A program made the translations under genes and the position numbers. DNA of 64,000 nucleotides from Veillonella absiana (GTDB taxonomy: Bacteria; Bacillota; Negativicutes; Veillonellales; Veillonellaceae), in assembly GCF_032970905.1 (NCBI RefSeq), contig NZ_JAWJZA010000010.1; one strand, given 5' to 3'. Positions 1 to 8,440 of the stretch are shown piece after piece (within the stretch, counting starts at the first letter, position 1; each line of letters opens with the position of its first letter). The notes under the pieces were generated by a model, which had not been told where the DNA came from, made no database searches, and was given only the letters and a program-made list of their open reading frames with translations.

Positions 1-617
1 GACGGATGCTTGATGCAGCTGGTATGGAGGATTGTAAAATTATCGCATCCAATAGCCTCGATGAATATACCATTGAATCCTTGCTTCGTCAGGGGGGGCC
101 TATCGATGCCTTTGGGGTTGGTGAAAGAATGATTACAGCCAAGAGTGATCCTGTATTTGGGGCCGTTTATAAAATTGCAGGTGTACGGAAACAAGGCGTT
201 TGGGAACCTCGCATTAAGGTATCTGAGTCAGTAGAAAAAATTACGAACCCTGGTCTTAAAAAAGTATATCGTGTGTATAGTTCGTCGGGTAAAGCCATTG
301 CAGAATTAATTACTCTGAATACCGAAACGCCAGATGGGTCTCAACCGTATCGTTATATTGATCCTGAAAAGCCATGGAAAGTGTTGAATTTTGAAAACTG
401 CACGTTTAAAGAAATGCAACAATTGGTGGTGAAATCTGGTAAACGTACACAACCATCGCCATCTTTACAAGAAGTGCGTGATTTCGTGAATCATCAACTA
501 AAACATGAAATTTGGGAAGAAGAACAACGTTTTGTAAACCCACACAAACATTATCTAGATATGAGTCCCGCTTATTATAAAATGAAAATGAATTTATTGC
601 ATCACGTAGAGAATTAG
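1..617 (+). CDS. pncB: Nicotinate phosphoribosyltransferase, C-terminal part (cut by window start)
   Basis: Adds phosphoribosyl to nicotinate in NAD salvage (Preiss-Handler pathway). The frame is open from the first bases, so the gene starts outside the window; about 203 residues are visible. Recognisable are the IASNSLDEYTI and GVGERMITAKSDP segments, which in this family lie near the phosphoribosyl-binding part of the barrel, followed by the usual C-terminal region with KPWKVLNF. The next gene is NAD synthase, the last step of the same pathway, which supports the call. It ends with TAG at 615-617. Confidence 0.9.
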   Translation, partial: RMLDAAGMEDCKIIASNSLDEYTIESLLRQGGPIDAFGVGERMITAKSDPVFGAVYKIAGVRKQGVWEPRIKVSESVEKITNPGLKKVYRVYSSSGKAIAELITLNTETPDGSQPYRYIDPEKPWKVLNFENCTFKEMQQLVVKSGKRTQPSPSLQEVRDFVNHQLKHEIWEEEQRFVNPHKHYLDMSPAYYKMKMNLLHHVEN

Positions 618-717
618 TAGTATGCATGGTCATAGTATTGGAATATGTGTATTAGTGGGGAAGCATCAATTTTTAACCTATTAATGGGAAATAGTTAATC
701 AAGTATTAGGAGATTAT

Positions 718-1497
718 ATGTTACGAGATGCACAGGCAACAAAACAAGCCCTTGTGAAATGGATACAAGAGTATTTTGCCAAAAATGGACCAACCTGCTC
801 TGCCGTAGTGGGCATTTCTGGGGGGAAGGACTCCTCAGTAGTAGCGGCCCTCTGTGTAGAGGCCCTAGGTAAAGAGCGCGTGGTAGGTGTGTTGATGCCC
901 AATGGAGTGCAATCGGATATCGATGATGCCAAAGAGGTTGTAGCAACCTTAGGGATTCGACATATGGTTGTCAATATTGGGGCTGCTGTGGAATCCTTAA
1001 AACAATCTATTTTGGATGGAGACCATTTTTCTGATATTACAGGTAGCACTGAGCATGCACGTGATGCGGTTATTAATTTGCCAGCTCGCATTCGGATGAC
1101 TACACTCTATGCAGTGGGTCAAAATCTGCCAGGCGGTGCTCGTGTGGCGAATACATGTAATGGTTCTGAGGACTACGTAGGTTATTCTACTAAATATGGT
1201 GATGCTGCAGGCGACTTTAGTCCTTTGGCACATTTATTGGTAGAGGAGGTACGAGAAATTGGGCGCACCTTGCCAATCCCAGCTCATTTAGTGGATAAAA
1301 CACCGAGCGATGGTCTCAGTGGTCAATCTGACGAAGATAAACTGGGCTTTACTTATGCGGAATTAGATAGATACATTCGCACGGGCATTTGTGATAATGT
1401 GGAGACAAAACAACGCATTGATCATATGCACAAGATTAATTTACATAAATTACAATTGATGCCGTCCTTTGATGCGGATGAATATGTGAAAAAATAG
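718..1497 (+). CDS. nadE: NAD synthase, ammonia-dependent type
   Basis: Converts deamido-NAD to NAD using ATP and ammonia. The 259-residue protein carries the N-type ATP pyrophosphatase P-loop SGGKDSSVVAAL at about residues 36-47 and the family segment NTCNGSEDYVGYSTKYGD near 145. It has no N-terminal glutaminase (nitrilase) domain, so it should use free ammonia or a partner. An AGGAG site lies just before the ATG. It follows pncB by 100 bp and precedes an asparaginase by 17 bp; the asparaginase could supply ammonia, but that link is inference. Confidence 0.93.
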   Translation: MLRDAQATKQALVKWIQEYFAKNGPTCSAVVGISGGKDSSVVAALCVEALGKERVVGVLMPNGVQSDIDDAKEVVATLGIRHMVVNIGAAVESLKQSILDGDHFSDITGSTEHARDAVINLPARIRMTTLYAVGQNLPGGARVANTCNGSEDYVGYSTKYGDAAGDFSPLAHLLVEEVREIGRTLPIPAHLVDKTPSDGLSGQSDEDKLGFTYAELDRYIRTGICDNVETKQRIDHMHKINLHKLQLMPSFDADEYVKK

Positions 1498-1514
1498 AAA
1501 TAGAGAGAAATAGT

Positions 1515-2498
1515 ATGACTTATGATAAAAAAATTATCCTCATCGGTACGGGGGGAACTATTGCCGGTCAGGGGGCTTCAGAGACTGATTTGACGGGCTA
1601 TACATCTGGGGTGCTTTCACTAGAGGCTATTTTGGCAGCTGTACCAGGCGTAGATGAATACGGTCCATTTGAATACCATCAATTTAGTAATATTGAAAGC
1701 TCGGACATTTCGGAGCAACAATGGATTGATTTAGCTAACCTCGTACAAGATTCGGTGGAGCGGGATGACGTGGAAGGCATTGTAATTACTCACGGTACGG
1801 ACAGTATGGAGGAAACAGCGTTTTTCCTAAATCTCACAGTGCATACGGACAGGCCTGTGGTGGTGACTGGATCCATGCGCCCATCCGGTGCAGTCAGTGC
1901 AGATGGTCCTATTAATTTATTACAGGCGATGCAAATTGTTCGTACTCCATCGAGCACAGGTAAAGGTGTGCTCGTAGCCCTCAATGGCATGATTGATGGT
2001 GCTCGGGAGGTAACAAAAACGAATACAACGGACGTGTCTACATTTAATAGTCCTCTTGTGGGACATTTGGGTATCGTCCAAGATGGGGTAGCCCATTTTT
2101 ATAAATCCTCTACACGCCGACACACAAATCAGTCTGAATTTGATTGTCGTCAATTGAACGTGCTACCAAAGGTACATATTATTTACTGCTATGCCGGTAT
2201 TCAGGAGGAGACGGCCGTAGTCGTTCTCGGTACAAAACCAGCGGGAGTGATCTTGTCAGGCCTTGGGCATGGTACCATTCCACAAAATATACGTAATGTG
2301 ACGGAACGTATTAACATTCCCGTAGTCCGTGCCTCTCGTACGGGCAGTGGCATTGTGTCTGCGGTGCCAACTGACAAAAGAGCTGATTACTTGGTCAGCG
2401 ATTCCTTGAATCCGCAAAAGGCGCGTATTTTGTTAGCTTTGGGATTGACCAAAACTGCTGATAGAAATGAATTGCGCCGCATGTTTGGCGAATATTAA
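1515..2498 (+). CDS. ansA: L-asparaginase, type I/II family
   Basis: Hydrolyses asparagine to aspartate and ammonia. The 327-residue protein has the two catalytic threonine signatures of the family: GTGGTIAGQG near the N-terminus and THGTDSMEET at about residue 95. It also has the TGSMRPSGAVSADGP segment. There is no signal peptide, so it should be cytoplasmic. It starts 17 bp after nadE and is probably co-transcribed with it. A strong hairpin downstream ends the unit. Confidence 0.92.
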   Translation: MTYDKKIILIGTGGTIAGQGASETDLTGYTSGVLSLEAILAAVPGVDEYGPFEYHQFSNIESSDISEQQWIDLANLVQDSVERDDVEGIVITHGTDSMEETAFFLNLTVHTDRPVVVTGSMRPSGAVSADGPINLLQAMQIVRTPSSTGKGVLVALNGMIDGAREVTKTNTTDVSTFNSPLVGHLGIVQDGVAHFYKSSTRRHTNQSEFDCRQLNVLPKVHIIYCYAGIQEETAVVVLGTKPAGVILSGLGHGTIPQNIRNVTERINIPVVRASRTGSGIVSAVPTDKRADYLVSDSLNPQKARILLALGLTKTADRNELRRMFGEY

Positions 2499-2546
2499 TG
2501 GTATTGAGTTTGAAGTAATTTCATCTGATGGAGACTAGTAAAATAA

Positions 2547-2596
2547 AAGCACATGAGCTAAGAGTAAAAACTCTTGGTTCATGTGCTTAATTTTTA
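2547..2596. terminator. Bidirectional terminator between ansA and cbiZ
   Basis: An 18-bp inverted repeat (arms 2547-2564 and 2571-2588, two mismatches that become G-U pairs) has a 6-nt loop, A-rich sequence before it and T-rich sequence after. It lies between convergent genes and can serve both strands. Confidence 0.8.
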
Positions 2597-2650
2597 ATTT
2601 GATTTACCACATTGATATATGGGAGCGTGATATTAATGCTGTGCAAGTCA

Positions 2651-3388
2651 TTAATTTGGAAAATTCTTACTTACCTCTAACGCTCGTTGCACCCCAATGT
2701 ACACGGCCTTGGCCAATGTATCGCCAAACAGAGAGAACGTACCAACGTCTGTTAAGATTTCACCATTCGTATCGATGGTTAAAATAATGCCATCCGTAGC
2801 GGTGCCGGTGGCCACATGGACTGGGTTCATAGTGCTAGCGACTTGGGCGTCTTGGAATGCAGCTGTTTTTGCCTCTGTAATAGTGATAAGGGCCTTTGTC
2901 ATGGCGCCATCAGTGAGGGCCTTGTTGGTAAATACTAAAATATTTAATGTACCGGGCTGATGAAATTCACCATCTTTTTCCACATAATGGTAACCTGTGC
3001 CGGCGCGTTGGGTAGTGCATTCAAATCCACCAGTGACGATGGTTTCTACAATGGTATCATCTTGTTCAATCTTTGTGTACACGTGACGTTCCATTGTGGC
3101 TGACGTCATTAGGGCCGTGCAGAAGTGGATTGGTAAATCTAAATGCTGGAACTCCATAGACAAATACTCTGCTGCAGAGCCACCAGGCAATTCTTTTTCT
3201 GTATTTACCATAAATGTTAATTGTTGGTTACGAATGCCTAGTGTGTGGTGAAAGCCACCATTGAGTTGCCCAGTGCTTAAGGAATAGTGTACATCCATGA
3301 ACGTCACTGTTATGGCTGACGGCTCATAGTTGATATAGCCACCCGTAGCGAGTTCGCTAGGGGCCATGTAAGGATTGTTGTATGACAT
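2651..3388 (-). CDS. cbiZ: Adenosylcobinamide amidohydrolase family protein (CbiZ-like)
   Basis: CbiZ removes the aminopropanol chain from adenosylcobinamide during corrinoid salvage. The 245-residue protein shows the family layout: a central GGFECTTQRAGTG segment, then GTLNILVFTNKALTDGAMTKAL and TEAKTAAFQDAQV, then GTATDGI and a C-terminal AVYIGVQRAL helix. The start is set by AAGGAG about 7 bp before the ATG. No other cobalamin gene is next to it. The molecular function is inferred from family motifs; other amidohydrolase roles cannot be excluded. Confidence 0.75.
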   Translation of the reverse strand: MSYNNPYMAPSELATGGYINYEPSAITVTFMDVHYSLSTGQLNGGFHHTLGIRNQQLTFMVNTEKELPGGSAAEYLSMEFQHLDLPIHFCTALMTSATMERHVYTKIEQDDTIVETIVTGGFECTTQRAGTGYHYVEKDGEFHQPGTLNILVFTNKALTDGAMTKALITITEAKTAAFQDAQVASTMNPVHVATGTATDGIILTIDTNGEILTDVGTFSLFGDTLAKAVYIGVQRALEVSKNFPN

Positions 3389-3602
3389 AATATCTCCTTG
3401 CGTATAATCTTAACATCTATACGCTATGTTATTGTTACTTGATTGAATAGGACAGACAATTGGTTGCAAAGTGTTTGCAAATTGAATGAAACGATTTTTT
3501 TGTCAAATTAGTATGACTACTTTTCAAATTATACCATACTTTCACCATCATAATTTGGTATACTAGAGATATTAAAATATTTGAATTATATGAGGTTTTG
3601 CT

Positions 3603-4538
3603 ATGTCAGAATTTTGGGCAGATTTAGAAAGCATATTTTTTAAAGATGCGAATTTATTAAAACGATTTCACACTTGGGTGGGGGATCGAGGACCAGATAT
3701 TATCATCGCTATTATTACATTTTTGATTGGCCGAGCGATTATTCGATTTATTCGCCAAATGATTGAAAAGGTAATGATTCATGGTAATTATGATCGCACA
3801 GCGATGACATTTATCAGTCAAATTGCGTATTACACTATGTATGGTGTTTTAGTGCTCATATGTATTAACCAAATCGGTATTCCTACTACATCCTTTGTAG
3901 CTGCTTTTGGTGCCTTTGGTATCGCCATTGGTTTGGCTCTGCAGAATAATATGTCCAATTTTGCTTCTGGTTTATTACTGCTATTATTTAAACCATTTAA
4001 GGCGGGCGATTGGATTTCTACGGATAATAATGTAGAGGGCACTGTTAAAAGTATCCAATTCATGCATACCGTTATCGCCACGAAGGAAAATAAATTAGTC
4101 TATGTACCAAACTCCTTACTTACATCGCAAGTGGTGACGAATACGACTACTGTTAACGAGCGGGTTATGAGTTTTTCCTTTGATATTAATTATGCCAATG
4201 ATCATCACATGGCTATTGAATTGCTAAAAACAATTTTTAAATCTCATGATGAGATTATCAATGCGGATACTCTGGAAATTGGGATTCGAGAATTTGCTGA
4301 AAATTCTGTGCGTATTGTGGCGTATCCAAAAGTACGTACAGAGAAGTATTGGCCTGTATTTTATGAAATTATGTCCCAAGTGAAAGATACTTTCGATGCT
4401 AATGGCATCGATATTCCATACCCTCAACGGGTTATACATGTGTATGAAGCACCTGAAGAAACGAAAAATAATATTGATCTTGTAGATAATCCTGAGTCTG
4501 ATGCAGATGTGACAAAGGATGAACAAGCAACGATTTAA
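3603..4538 (+). CDS. Small-conductance mechanosensitive channel (MscS family)
   Basis: An inner-membrane channel that opens under membrane tension to relieve osmotic shock. The 311-residue protein has three predicted membrane helices. The third is the Gly/Ala-rich pore helix around FVAAFGAFGIAIGLALQNNMSNFASG (residues about 100-125). The cytoplasmic vestibule follows, beginning LFKPFKAGDWI. The tail is acidic and extra to the core. An AT-rich promoter region precedes it, with TATACT at 3559-3564. The carboxypeptidase gene follows 23 bp later. Confidence 0.9.
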   Translation: MSEFWADLESIFFKDANLLKRFHTWVGDRGPDIIIAIITFLIGRAIIRFIRQMIEKVMIHGNYDRTAMTFISQIAYYTMYGVLVLICINQIGIPTTSFVAAFGAFGIAIGLALQNNMSNFASGLLLLLFKPFKAGDWISTDNNVEGTVKSIQFMHTVIATKENKLVYVPNSLLTSQVVTNTTTVNERVMSFSFDINYANDHHMAIELLKTIFKSHDEIINADTLEIGIREFAENSVRIVAYPKVRTEKYWPVFYEIMSQVKDTFDANGIDIPYPQRVIHVYEAPEETKNNIDLVDNPESDADVTKDEQATI

Positions 4539-4561
4539 GGAGAAAAAATTTAAATAAGTAT

Positions 4562-5542
4562 ATGAAATGTAGTACATTACGAAATAAAATAATGCCTGTT
4601 CTACTCATGTTGAGTTTTACTGCAAGTCTTATGGGGGGCTCCACAGTTCAGGCGGCTAGTTCATCTAGTAGTATTCTGAGTCAATCGACTGTGGCATCTC
4701 AAAAAAATGGCGCCAAAGAAGTGGCTGTTATTGACACAAATAATACAGACATTGGCAATGTTGATGTGAGCCAATTGACAGTAAAACCTATCGCACCTAC
4801 TACGATTGCAGGAGCGGCCGTGCTTATTGATGCGGACACCGGCGAAATTCTCTTTGAAAAGAATCCTGATAAATGGATGCATCCAGCTAGCACTACCAAG
4901 ATGGTGACCTTGTTGACGGCTCTTGAAAAAAAAGGAACACTCCTTGATGAATTAGCCACGGTGAGTCCCTATGCGGTTAGCATGGAGGAATCTAATTTAG
5001 GCTTGCGTGTAGGCGATCAATTACCATTAGAAGCTGTCATTGAAGGTATGATGGTAGCTAGTGGTAATGATGCGGCCGTTGTGGTGGCTGAAAATGTGAG
5101 TGGTTCTGTGCACAATTTCGCAAAAGCTATGAACGAAGTCGCGAAAAAGGCGGGAGCTAAGCATAGTCATTTTCTCAATCCCCATGGATTAACGCAACAA
5201 GGTCATTATTCTACAGCCCGTGACCTTGCAATGATTGCGGCATACGGTATGAAATATAAAATGTTTCGAGACAAGGTGGCCAATGATTATTACACTGTTA
5301 AATATCAAAATCGTGCTGCCGAAACCGTACGTACAACGAATCTCTTTATCCGAAATAAATACCCTGGTGCGAATGGGCTGAAAACAGGATATACAGAAGC
5401 GGCAGGGGATTGCTTAATTGCCTCAGCCACGCGGGATAGACATACTATGATTGTGGTCCTCTTGAACGATGATGATCGTTGGACTGATGCACCGGCTTTT
5501 CTTGATTATGGATTTGAGGTTGCGGCGTTAAGAGATAAATAA
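4562..5542 (+). CDS. D-alanyl-D-alanine carboxypeptidase (PBP5-like, catalytic domain only)
   Basis: Trims the terminal D-alanine from peptidoglycan stem peptides. A signal peptide spans about residues 1-32. The three penicillin-binding motifs are present: STTK near residue 103, SGN near 165, and KTG near 270. The 326-residue protein stops soon after the catalytic domain and lacks the usual C-terminal beta domain and membrane-anchoring helix, so it is a short form. The nearest AAGGAG is 19 bp before the ATG, which is unusually far; no better in-frame start is visible upstream. It lies between mscS and a nucleotidase. Confidence 0.9.
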   Translation: MKCSTLRNKIMPVLLMLSFTASLMGGSTVQAASSSSSILSQSTVASQKNGAKEVAVIDTNNTDIGNVDVSQLTVKPIAPTTIAGAAVLIDADTGEILFEKNPDKWMHPASTTKMVTLLTALEKKGTLLDELATVSPYAVSMEESNLGLRVGDQLPLEAVIEGMMVASGNDAAVVVAENVSGSVHNFAKAMNEVAKKAGAKHSHFLNPHGLTQQGHYSTARDLAMIAAYGMKYKMFRDKVANDYYTVKYQNRAAETVRTTNLFIRNKYPGANGLKTGYTEAAGDCLIASATRDRHTMIVVLLNDDDRWTDAPAFLDYGFEVAALRDK

Positions 5543-5551
5543 GGAGTCTTT

Positions 5552-6151
5552 ATGACGAGTTCATTTTTTGCATTCTTGCATCGCATGCGTTTTATTAAAC
5601 GCTGGGGATTGATGCGGAACACAGAAACAGAAAATATACAGGAGCACAGCCTAGAAGTGGCCTTTGTGGCACACAATTTGGCATGTATAAAAAATGAATA
5701 TTTTGGTGGTACTGTAGATGTGAATAAGGTGGCTGTGATGGCTATGTATCATGAGGTGAGCGAAATTTTTACCGGTGATATGCCTACGCCAATCAAGTAT
5801 TTTGATCCTAAATTGCGTAGCCTCTACGGTGAGGTGGAAACATTGGCGCAAGAAAAAATGCTTTCCACATTGCCTGCAGAATTGCAAGCTACGTATAAAC
5901 CGATGATTGTGGACGCTGAGGAATCCGATGAATGGTCACTGGTGAAAGCAGCGGACACAATTTCAGCTTTCATGAAATGTGTACATGAAAAAAATGCAGG
6001 TAATGATGAGTTCAATGAAGCATATTCTAGCATTTTGCAAAAATTAAAGGATTTGCATATGCCAGAAGTAGATAAGTTTCTTGAACTGTACATTCCTGCA
6101 TTAAGTCAGTCTTTAGATACATTAAATTATTACGATATGACCAGTAAATAA
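5552..6151 (+). CDS. YfbR-like 5'-deoxynucleotidase, HD superfamily
   Basis: Dephosphorylates deoxynucleoside 5'-monophosphates. The 199-residue protein has the N-terminal NTETENIQEHSLEVAF segment, the HD-domain metal ligands in EHS and MYHEVSEIFTGDMPTP, and the later Asp in AADTISAFMKC. This order is typical of YfbR. It begins 10 bp after the carboxypeptidase stop with a good AAGGAG site, so the two are probably one transcript. Confidence 0.88.
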   Translation: MTSSFFAFLHRMRFIKRWGLMRNTETENIQEHSLEVAFVAHNLACIKNEYFGGTVDVNKVAVMAMYHEVSEIFTGDMPTPIKYFDPKLRSLYGEVETLAQEKMLSTLPAELQATYKPMIVDAEESDEWSLVKAADTISAFMKCVHEKNAGNDEFNEAYSSILQKLKDLHMPEVDKFLELYIPALSQSLDTLNYYDMTSK

Positions 6152-6197
6152 TGTCTGTATAGACGGTGATGCATATAGTATAATAATTATATAGTGT

Positions 6198-7175
6198 TTA
6201 TTTTGATTTTTTGTGAATATATTCGTCGTTACGAATTAGAATTTTCTTGCCTCGCCACGCAAAGGATTTATGCCCATAAGCGGCCTTGAATTCCTTGTTC
6301 GTCATGGCTTCAAAGGCAGATACATCTACCTTTGGATCGATAGCGTGGAATTCCTGGATGGGTGTGGTCGGAAGATTCTGATTATGAGGACATACATCCT
6401 GACACACGTCGCAACCAAAAATAAGCGGTGTCTTTTGTATAATGTGCTGTTCCGATTCAGTTAAATCGCCTTTTTTCTGGGTGAGATAGCTCTTGCAGGT
6501 TTCAAAACCAAATATGCTATGCTCGGTTGCGGTTGCGGTTGCGGTTGCGGTTGCGGTTGCGGTTGCGGTTGCGGTTGCGGTTGCGGTTGACGTCTGACGA
6601 TTGGTGGAAATTTTCCCCAGTGATTGTCCTGGACAAGCAGTGATACAGCGATTACATCCTAAGCAAGTATCACTCATGGGGATATCTGGTTCAATCTCGA
6701 GAGAGGTTAATATGGTACCGATGAACACGAAGGAGCCGTACACGGGGTTAATAAAGCAATGATTTTTGCCGTAAAATCCAAGTCCTGCCAAATAGGCCAT
6801 GTAGCGATCCGCTAGAGGTGATGTGTCACAGTGAATGGAGAAGCTTTCACCAGGATAGTTCCGGGAAAGACGGTCCACCAAACGCTGTAGATAGGCTGGT
6901 ACCACCAGGTGATAATCCTCCGACCACGTATACCGTGAGAGATTGCTTTCACCAGTATGGGGTACATAGTATGGGAATAGACAGACGATAGCGCTGTGAG
7001 GCGTAAAATCTGTATTACCGGATAGACGTGCATCGATGTCAGGTTCGGTAAACGGACATGGTTCGGATTCGAACAAAATCTCGCGAGCCTCTGTGGGGAG
7101 TGGCCACGGTGCGACGCCGACGACGGGTATATGTAATTTTTGACAATAGTTTGTAAGTGTAGTTTTAGTAATCAT
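6198..7175 (-). CDS. queG: Epoxyqueuosine reductase with an inserted Ala-Thr repeat
   Basis: Reduces epoxyqueuosine to queuosine in tRNA, using cobalamin and two [4Fe-4S] clusters. The protein has 325 residues. The first cluster motif is CLGCNRCITACP and the second is CDVCQDVCP; the catalytic-domain segment LGFYGKNHCFI is upstream of them. Between the clusters is an in-frame run of about ten GCAACC units coding for alternating Ala-Thr, just before the conserved CKSYLT segment. This run is not part of the family fold as I know it. The gene is convergent with yfbR. The presence of cbiZ nearby fits a cobalamin-using cell but proves nothing. Confidence 0.9.
   Translation of the reverse strand: MITKTTLTNYCQKLHIPVVGVAPWPLPTEAREILFESEPCPFTEPDIDARLSGNTDFTPHSAIVCLFPYYVPHTGESNLSRYTWSEDYHLVVPAYLQRLVDRLSRNYPGESFSIHCDTSPLADRYMAYLAGLGFYGKNHCFINPVYGSFVFIGTILTSLEIEPDIPMSDTCLGCNRCITACPGQSLGKISTNRQTSTATATATATATATATATATATEHSIFGFETCKSYLTQKKGDLTESEQHIIQKTPLIFGCDVCQDVCPHNQNLPTTPIQEFHAIDPKVDVSAFEAMTNKEFKAAYGHKSFAWRGKKILIRNDEYIHKKSK
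6525..6590. repeat. Hexanucleotide tandem repeat GGTTGC inside queG
   Basis: Ten exact GGTTGC units (6525-6584) and one degenerate unit (GGTTGA, 6585-6590). On the coding strand each unit is GCAACC, so changes in copy number keep the reading frame and alter the length of an Ala-Thr linker. Confidence 0.97.
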
Positions 7176-7205
7176 GGTTCAATTATAACATTGAGAGGAA
7201 ATCAT

Positions 7206-7994
7206 ATGTTAGCATTTTCTAAAGTCATTCAACCGAAGACGGTTGCCGAAGCCTATGAAGCAGCGGTTAAAAACAAAATGGCACCACTCCTCGCCGGTGG
7301 GTGCTGGATTCGATTAGGTCGTCGTATTTGGCCTGTCGTGATTGATTTGAGCGAGCTTGGCCTTCGTTATGTGAAAGAAGAAAATAATGAGTTTGTTATT
7401 GGTGCTATGGCAACACAAAGCGATGTGGAGCAATTCGAGCCACTTCGTCAATTTGTAAAGGGCATCATTCCTGCAGGTATTCATGAAATCCTAGGTGTTC
7501 AATTTAGAAATATGGCGACCATGGGCGGTTCCGTAGCGAGTCGTTTCGGTTTCTCCGATATTATTCCAGCCCTCCTCGCTGTAAAGGCCGACGTAGTCCT
7601 TGCTAATGGTGGTCGTATGAGCCTTGAGGATTATATGACCTATCGCGATCGTGATATTTTAGTGGAAATCCGCATTCCTAATTATGAAGTACCAGTAGCC
7701 ATAGAGGCTCTCCGTATTTCTCGTGGTGATTTCCCGTATTTAACTGGTTCTATCCGCAAGGATGAGACTGGCTATGCTGTATACGTTGGTACTCGTCCAG
7801 GCGCACCTATGAAGGCTGTAAAAGCGAGCGCTCTATTAACAGAAAAAGGCGCAGCTGCCGCTAAAGAAGCTGGTGAGCTGGCAGCGGAAGAATTAAATTT
7901 ACAAAAGAACTCTCATGCATCAAAAGAATATCGCCAAGCCATGACTAAATCCATGGTGGTTCGTTTAGTGAAGGAGGTAGAAGCATGGAACTAG
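7206..7994 (+). CDS. Molybdenum hydroxylase FAD-binding subunit
   Basis: Passes electrons from the iron-sulfur subunit to FAD and then to the acceptor. The 262-residue protein matches the xanthine dehydrogenase/CO dehydrogenase medium subunit. LLAGGCWIRLGRR near residue 32 is a variant of the usual LAGGTDL FAD loop, and TMGGSVASRFGFSDIIPALLA is the second FAD segment. The ATG at 7206 follows GAGAGGAAATC, so I prefer it to the start 66 bp upstream, which overlaps the queG promoter. It overlaps the next gene by 10 bp, a sign of translational coupling. Confidence 0.9.
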   Translation: MLAFSKVIQPKTVAEAYEAAVKNKMAPLLAGGCWIRLGRRIWPVVIDLSELGLRYVKEENNEFVIGAMATQSDVEQFEPLRQFVKGIIPAGIHEILGVQFRNMATMGGSVASRFGFSDIIPALLAVKADVVLANGGRMSLEDYMTYRDRDILVEIRIPNYEVPVAIEALRISRGDFPYLTGSIRKDETGYAVYVGTRPGAPMKAVKASALLTEKGAAAAKEAGELAAEELNLQKNSHASKEYRQAMTKSMVVRLVKEVEAWN

Positions 7995-8440
7995 TACTTA
8001 AAATTAATGGCAAAAACGTTCCTGTTAATGTTGCTACCGACGAAATGTTACTAGACACATTGCGAGGTCTTGGTTTTTATAGTGTTCGTTGTGGTTGTGA
8101 TACAACGAACTGTGGCCTTTGTACGGTATGGGTGGACGGCGAAGTGACATTATCCTGTGCATACCCAACCTTCCGTGCACCTGGTCATGAGATCACTACA
8201 TTAGAAGGTCTTGAAGAAGAAGCATCCCAATTAGCTGATTGCCTGGCATCTGAAGGGGCCGATCAATGTGGCTTCTGTACTACAGGCATGATGATGAGTG
8301 CGTTGGCGTTGAAACGACGTAATCCAAGCGCGAGCGATGATGAAATTCGTGAATATTTGATTGGTAACCTTTGCCGTTGCACAGGTTATGAATCTCAACT
8401 TCGCGGTGTTCGTAAATTTTTACAGGGAGGAAACGCATGA
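7985..8440 (+). CDS. Molybdenum hydroxylase [2Fe-2S] subunit
   Basis: The small electron-transfer subunit with two [2Fe-2S] clusters. A plant-type ferredoxin cluster is formed by CGCDTTNCGLC with a later Cys in TLSC. A helical-domain cluster is formed by QCGFCTTGM and NLCRCTGY. The protein has 151 residues, normal for this subunit. It overlaps both neighbours (10 bp upstream, ATGA downstream), so the three subunits are made together. Confidence 0.95.
   Translation: MELVLKINGKNVPVNVATDEMLLDTLRGLGFYSVRCGCDTTNCGLCTVWVDGEVTLSCAYPTFRAPGHEITTLEGLEEEASQLADCLASEGADQCGFCTTGMMMSALALKRRNPSASDDEIREYLIGNLCRCTGYESQLRGVRKFLQGGNA

Noticed and set aside
2581..2960. Plus-strand frames opposite cbiZ
   Set aside because: They are antisense shadows of the minus-strand cbiZ gene without ribosome binding sites.
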